From assembly GCA_030704615.1 (NCBI GenBank), contig JAKLZA010000007.1, positions 1-45,829 of the forward strand: DNA of 45,829 nucleotides, read 5' to 3'. This stretch comes from Takakia lepidozioides. Taxonomy: Eukaryota; Streptophyta; Takakiopsida; Takakiales; Takakiaceae. The notes under the pieces were generated by a model. The model made no database searches. It saw only the letters and a program-made list of their open reading frames with translations, and was not told the DNA's origin. Positions 42,328 to 45,829 of the stretch are shown here, piece by piece. Every line of letters starts with the position of its first letter. The stretch's first letter is position 1. A program made the translations under genes and the position numbers.

Positions 42328-43275
42328 GTGGAATCTCTATATCCCAGCATCATCACCGAGCTCGGCTTGTATGAGCTCGAATGTGCTATTGGAGGTAATT
42401 TCACCAAACACAAAAAAGACCTGATCATGACCCTCGCTGGATTAGTCTTGAAACACCATTACCTTGAGTTCAATGGTAGTTTTTGGCACCAAATTCGCGG
42501 GACGGCCATGGGGAGCAACTTTGCAGTTGTTTACGCTTGTTTGTTCCTCTGTCGGTTGGAGATGTACATGGAGTACGTGTGCCCATCGGAGCAAGAGCTG
42601 CTTTATCTTAAGCGCTATATCGACGACGGCTTTGGCATCTGGGTAGGCTCCGAAAAGAGCCTCCGGTCCTGGTTACGGAACTACGGTTCCATGTTCGATG
42701 GCATCAAAATCACGACCGCCATAAGCCCGACGTCCGCCGACATCTTGGATATCACCTTCCTCAAAGAAGACGACTTCATCCAAACTCGACGGCTCTCTAC
42801 TAGATGTCATCAAAAGGCCCAGAACAAGTATCAATACTTGCCTTGGTCCTCGTGGCATCCACATCACCAAAAGAAAGCTTTCGTCATCGGCGAGCTCCAA
42901 CGGTACGTAATACGAGAAAGCACCATCCAAGGGTTCAACCATTTGCGACTTTTGTTTTACAAACGTCTTCGAGCCCGAGGTTATCCGGCGGCGTTCATCC
43001 GGAGTTGCTTCACCAAGATCTCCTACGACCTCAGATCCGCTCTACTCGACCAACAGACGCAACGCGCAGTTGAGGGTAAACGGGCCCCCCTTGTTCTTAA
43101 GCTCGACTACTCTTCGTACACTCGAGCCTTGAACTTGGGGGCCACCCTAAACCCTAGACTCCACGAGTTGCTTCAGCAAGTCCCGGAGCTTCGGTTTCTT
43201 CCTCGAGCGATGATTTGTTGGAGGAATCCGCGAAAGCTGAGTTCATTCCTAGTTAAATCTAGAATGATAGGATGA
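42328..43275 (+). pseudogene. Penelope-like reverse transcriptase, 5'-truncated
   Basis: 315 codons from inside motif A (ESLYPSIITELGLYELE) to the same stop as the longer copy. Motif B (GTAMGSNF) and YIDD are present, but the first catalytic Asp and everything before it are missing, replaced by CCCTAAA repeats, so it cannot be active. Few amino-acid differences from the 587-codon copy were seen (for example S/P, G/E and K/E). Confidence 0.9.
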
Positions 43276-43487
43276 TTCTTGTAGTGCAAATGTCCCTAGC
43301 ATTATTAATTTTGCCTCTTTGATAGCCCTAGTGTTGATGTTAAAGTCAAAGGGTTCCAACAATTAATTTGGACCATTGACTAATTAATGCAGTCTTGACT
43401 TGGAGGCTAAATAAGTGCTTTAGTGGCATTATTTTTGCCTTGGGAATTATCCCATATCGTTTGCACATAGTGAGGGTGCTTTTCTAG

Positions 43488-43496
43488 TATATAAGG
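43488..43496 (+). promoter_or_regulatory. TATA box upstream of the PLE hammerhead
   Basis: TATATAAGG lies 31 bases before the first paired base of the ribozyme, the normal distance from TATA box to transcription start. Confidence 0.5.
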
Positions 43497-43518
43497 GGCT
43501 CTTAGGACTTCATCTCTT

Positions 43519-43574
43519 GGTGTTCCACTGATGAGCTTGAGCAATCAAGCGAAACTTGTTTGGAATAAAACACC
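43519..43574 (+). ncRNA. Hammerhead ribozyme, PLE family (inverted copy)
   Basis: Stem I 5' strand 43519-43527; CUGAUGA 43528-43534; stem II 43535-43550; GAAA 43551-43554; mini stem III and GUU to 43560; stem I 3' strand with internal loop UAAAA 43561-43574. Predicted cleavage is after 43560. Identical in design to the minus-strand copies. Confidence 0.88.
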
Positions 43575-44391
43575 TTAACTCTTTTTGTGTCTCCACATTT
43601 AGAGAAGTCGAGAGTCTAGTCCTTGCCCGCCCGGGCAACTTGGATCGAAGGGGTGCTCGGCTCCGAGGGGAATCCCAACCCTTGGATACTTCCGAGGCCT
43701 TTTTTCTTTCCGAAGCACGGGCGTATAGAGCCTTCCGTTTGACGCCATCTTAGCCACCGCTTACAATGGGGAAGGCGGCTGGGGGTATATGGTAATCGTG
43801 TCGGGCGAGCTAATTTAGCCCCGACTACACGGTTCCCCCTGTCGTACGCCCGATGGTCGGAGAGAAGGGATTTGGTTGATCCTCCCTCGAGTTCATCTCG
43901 AGCGATCAGAGGACTATGGGCATGCGCAAGCCTCTGCCGACCTAACCTTCTCGTCGATGACCTCATGCGGTAATCCCTCCCATTCTTCCTTAGAGGTACG
44001 AACCTCTTTTTGAAGGTGGGGCATATAAGTTTTCCAACTAGGGGTTGAGACTTGACCCTATGTTTGTGAGTGCCTTGAGCGCATGCTTGCCCATAGTGAG
44101 CAAGATTTTTGTCGCTAAACAAGGAGAAGCAAACATAAAAAAGCTTACGGTTGGAGCGAAAGTGCCTCATTCTTCAATTAGAGAACCTTATCTCGTGAGG
44201 GCGGGAGTCCTTGCATAAGACATAATAGTCTTATAGCATCCCTTTAGGCACGATAGGCGCACTTTGTATGCATTTGTCTTGGTTTCCATTGCATTTGTAT
44301 TTGGGTCCTAACCGGCCCCCCTTAAAATTTACTGTGTCTTTTTCCAGTATTTTTTCTATTTTTTGTTATCTTTGCAAGCCTTTGTTGACCA

Positions 44392-44463
44392 CCCTAAACC
44401 CTAACCCTAAACCCTAAACCCTAAAAAAAAAACTCTAAACCCTAAACCCTAAACCCTAAACCT
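44392..44463 (-). repeat. Telomere-type CCCTAAA tract
   Basis: About nine repeats with one CCCTAA, an A-run and a CTCTAAA variant, between two PLE copies. Confidence 0.95.
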
Positions 44464-44890
44464 TATGCGGTAATCCCTCTCATTCTTCCTTAGAGGTACG
44501 AACCTCTTTTTGAAGGTGGGGCATATAAGTTTTCCAACTAGGGGTTGAGACTTGACCCTATGTTTGTGAGTGCCTTGAGCGCATGCTTGCCCATAGTGAG
44601 CAAGATTTTTGTCGCTAAACAAGGAGAAGCAAACATAAAAAAGCTTACGGTTGGAACGAAAGTGCCTCATTCTTCAATTAGAGAACCTTATCTCGTGAGG
44701 GCGGGAGTCCTTGCATAAGACATAATAGTCTTATTGCATCCCTTTAGGCACGATAGGCGCACTTTGTATGCATTTGTCTTGGTTTCCATTGCATTTGTAT
44801 TTGGGTCCGAACCGGCCCCCCTTAATTTTTACTGTGTCTTTTTCCAGTATTTTTCTACTTTTTGTTACCTTTGCAAGCCTTTGCTAACCA
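44464..44890 (+). mobile_element. Short PLE 3' segment, inverted orientation
   Basis: 427 bp of PLE 3' sequence, cut at TTATGCGGTAATCCC, a few bases inside the cut point used by the 465-bp array, and ending TTTGCTAACCACCCTAAA. It is the mirror of the short units on the other side of the inversion. Confidence 0.88.
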
Positions 44891-44904
44891 CCCTAAACCC
44901 TAAA
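44891..44904 (-). repeat. Telomere-type 2 x CCCTAAA
   Basis: Two exact repeats joining the short PLE segment to the open reading frame at 44914. Confidence 0.9.
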
Positions 44905-44913
44905 CTTTTTTCC

Positions 44914-45829
44914 ATGGCGGAACTAGCAGGTAACAAACGTCCATGTCCTAGCTCAGGCGTCGGCCCTTCTCATGCATCCGCGTCTACTTCTTCTAGCATG
45001 GATATCTCCATTCCTCCCCCTTTGCTTGCATTTGTGCATACATCGGTCAAGGAATTCAAAAGTCTTAGGCATGAGCATGAAAAGACTTCCAAGTACCTTC
45101 AAAAATTGCGAGTGCAATTCGAAGAAGGCACCATACCCAACTCCCTTAGAATGAGTCCTCCTAAACTTCAAATAGGAGATCCCGAGGCCCAATCCGACCT
45201 TGATGCGAGCCTGGCCGAATGCACAACCGCATATCGGATCAAGTGCTTTGAAGCACTCATCAAAGCCCAAGAATCTCGACTTGCTAGCTTGACCCACAAG
45301 CTCGAGCAATCGAAACCGGTCTTTGAGACTCGCCTCTCCGATTTGATTTCGCCTTTACGATCCTTAAATTTGATAGGTGACAAGTCTAAGTCTTCCATCG
45401 AGTCGTGGCATCTTCATCTTAGCAATCTCTTTGTTACTCATGTAGATGCATTTCTCATTCACAAACAACTTTCCGACGTCAGCAAGGCCGCGGCTATCGC
45501 CGCTCGCAACGTTGCTCGGGAAGGTGCTATGGAAGAAGCGGAGACCCTCCCTGTGGAACCGTCCATTGCTACCCTCGTGAAACGCGAGGTGGTCAAGGAA
45601 GTACTCAAGGAGGTGAAGAAGGTGGTGAATTCCATCCAGGTGAAACCTAAGGCCCAGAAGCTTGGGACCAAACCGGCTAGTAAGCCTAAGGCGAATCCTG
45701 GCGGAAAGTCGGGAAACGGCAAGCAGCAGAAAGGTATCCGGGTCTCCACCCGTTCTGCTGCGTCACCTACCTCTTTCAACAAGAGGTCAGGCCCGAACCG
45801 CACAACCGGTTCTGGTACGGGAGGCCGAA
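44914..45829 (+). CDS. Open frame of 305+ codons; candidate first ORF of a longer PLE
   Basis: ATG nine bases after two CCCTAAA repeats; the frame stays open to the window edge, so the product is partial. The N-terminus is Ser-rich. Two stretches look like coiled coils (FKSLRHEHEKTSKYLQKLR; FEALIKAQESRLASLTHKL). The C-terminal part is strongly basic and Lys/Gly/Pro-rich (KREVVKEVLKEVKKVV, GGKSGNGKQQKG), as in nucleic-acid-binding structural proteins of retroelements. Its place, where the 5' end of the next PLE in the series is expected, suggests the upstream ORF of the PLE, whose known copies here are all truncated inside the RT. It could also be a Gag-like gene of an unrelated element; no motif decides. 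Confidence 0.6.
   Translation, partial: MAELAGNKRPCPSSGVGPSHASASTSSSMDISIPPPLLAFVHTSVKEFKSLRHEHEKTSKYLQKLRVQFEEGTIPNSLRMSPPKLQIGDPEAQSDLDASLAECTTAYRIKCFEALIKAQESRLASLTHKLEQSKPVFETRLSDLISPLRSLNLIGDKSKSSIESWHLHLSNLFVTHVDAFLIHKQLSDVSKAAAIAARNVAREGAMEEAETLPVEPSIATLVKREVVKEVLKEVKKVVNSIQVKPKAQKLGTKPASKPKANPGGKSGNGKQQKGIRVSTRSAASPTSFNKRSGPNRTTGSGTGGR

Larger units (their letters stand above)
42327..44391 (+). mobile_element. PLE copy in inverted orientation
   Basis: Sense on plus: C-terminal half of the RT (42328-43275), TATA box, hammerhead (43519-43574), 3' UTR and 3' end (TTTGTTGACCACCCTAAA). Very similar to the minus-strand copy at 33871-36757. It is cut at its 5' side by telomere-type repeats. 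Confidence 0.88.

Overview
The window looks like repeat-rich nuclear DNA from a streptophyte plant or alga outside the flowering plants; a charophyte such as Chara is my guess, not something the sequence proves. Reasons: telomere repeats are TTTAGGG/CCCTAAA, genes have many short exons with plant-like splice sites, one LTR element uses a primer site matching initiator-Met tRNA (TGGTATCAGAGC), and one gene reads as an ORAI-type calcium channel, a family not found in angiosperms. No bacterial-style operons, rRNA or confident tRNA genes were seen.

Layout. 1-2.8 kb: low-complexity DNA and a 3 x 150 bp tandem repeat. 2.8-8.1 kb: an APE-type non-LTR retrotransposon (LINE) on the minus strand, with two truncated relatives stacked on its 3' end. 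8.6-11.7 kb: a multi-exon ORAI-like gene (minus). 12.1-14.6 kb: a heat-shock-element-like site and remains of two LINEs. 14.75-16.5 kb: a phase-consistent set of exons of an unrecognised gene (plus). 16.8-21.75 kb: wreckage of Ty3/Gypsy-type and other LTR elements, including two candidate 5' LTRs with primer-binding sites. 21.76-31.9 kb: two head-to-tail copies of an element whose gene encodes a ParB-like domain followed by a circularly permuted (beta-order) DNA amino-methyltransferase. One copy is cut in exon 7; the other is nearly complete but has an in-frame TAG and a G-run frameshift. A 95-bp intronic minisatellite and a GGCGCC-centred palindrome array go with it.

31.9-45.8 kb: a telomere-like mosaic. 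Short TTTAGGG tracts alternate with 5'-truncated copies of an endonuclease-deficient Penelope-like element (PLE) and of a second family (here E2). Both families carry hammerhead ribozymes of the same unusual design (2-bp stem III) about 30-40 nt downstream of a TATATAAG box. Elements in 31.9-42.3 kb face one way and those in 42.3-45.8 kb the other, so the middle has the orientation of two chromosome ends joined head to head. The last 0.9 kb is an open reading frame running off the window that could be the first ORF of a longer PLE copy.

How the parts fit: a PLE lacking an endonuclease would prime on the G-rich telomere overhang, which explains why each element's 3' end abuts TTTAGGG. The hammerheads would cut its RNA to set the 5' end. 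The methyltransferase element lies immediately inside the telomeric block. Splice sites, exon phases and RNA folds were worked out by eye; no database search or alignment program was run.
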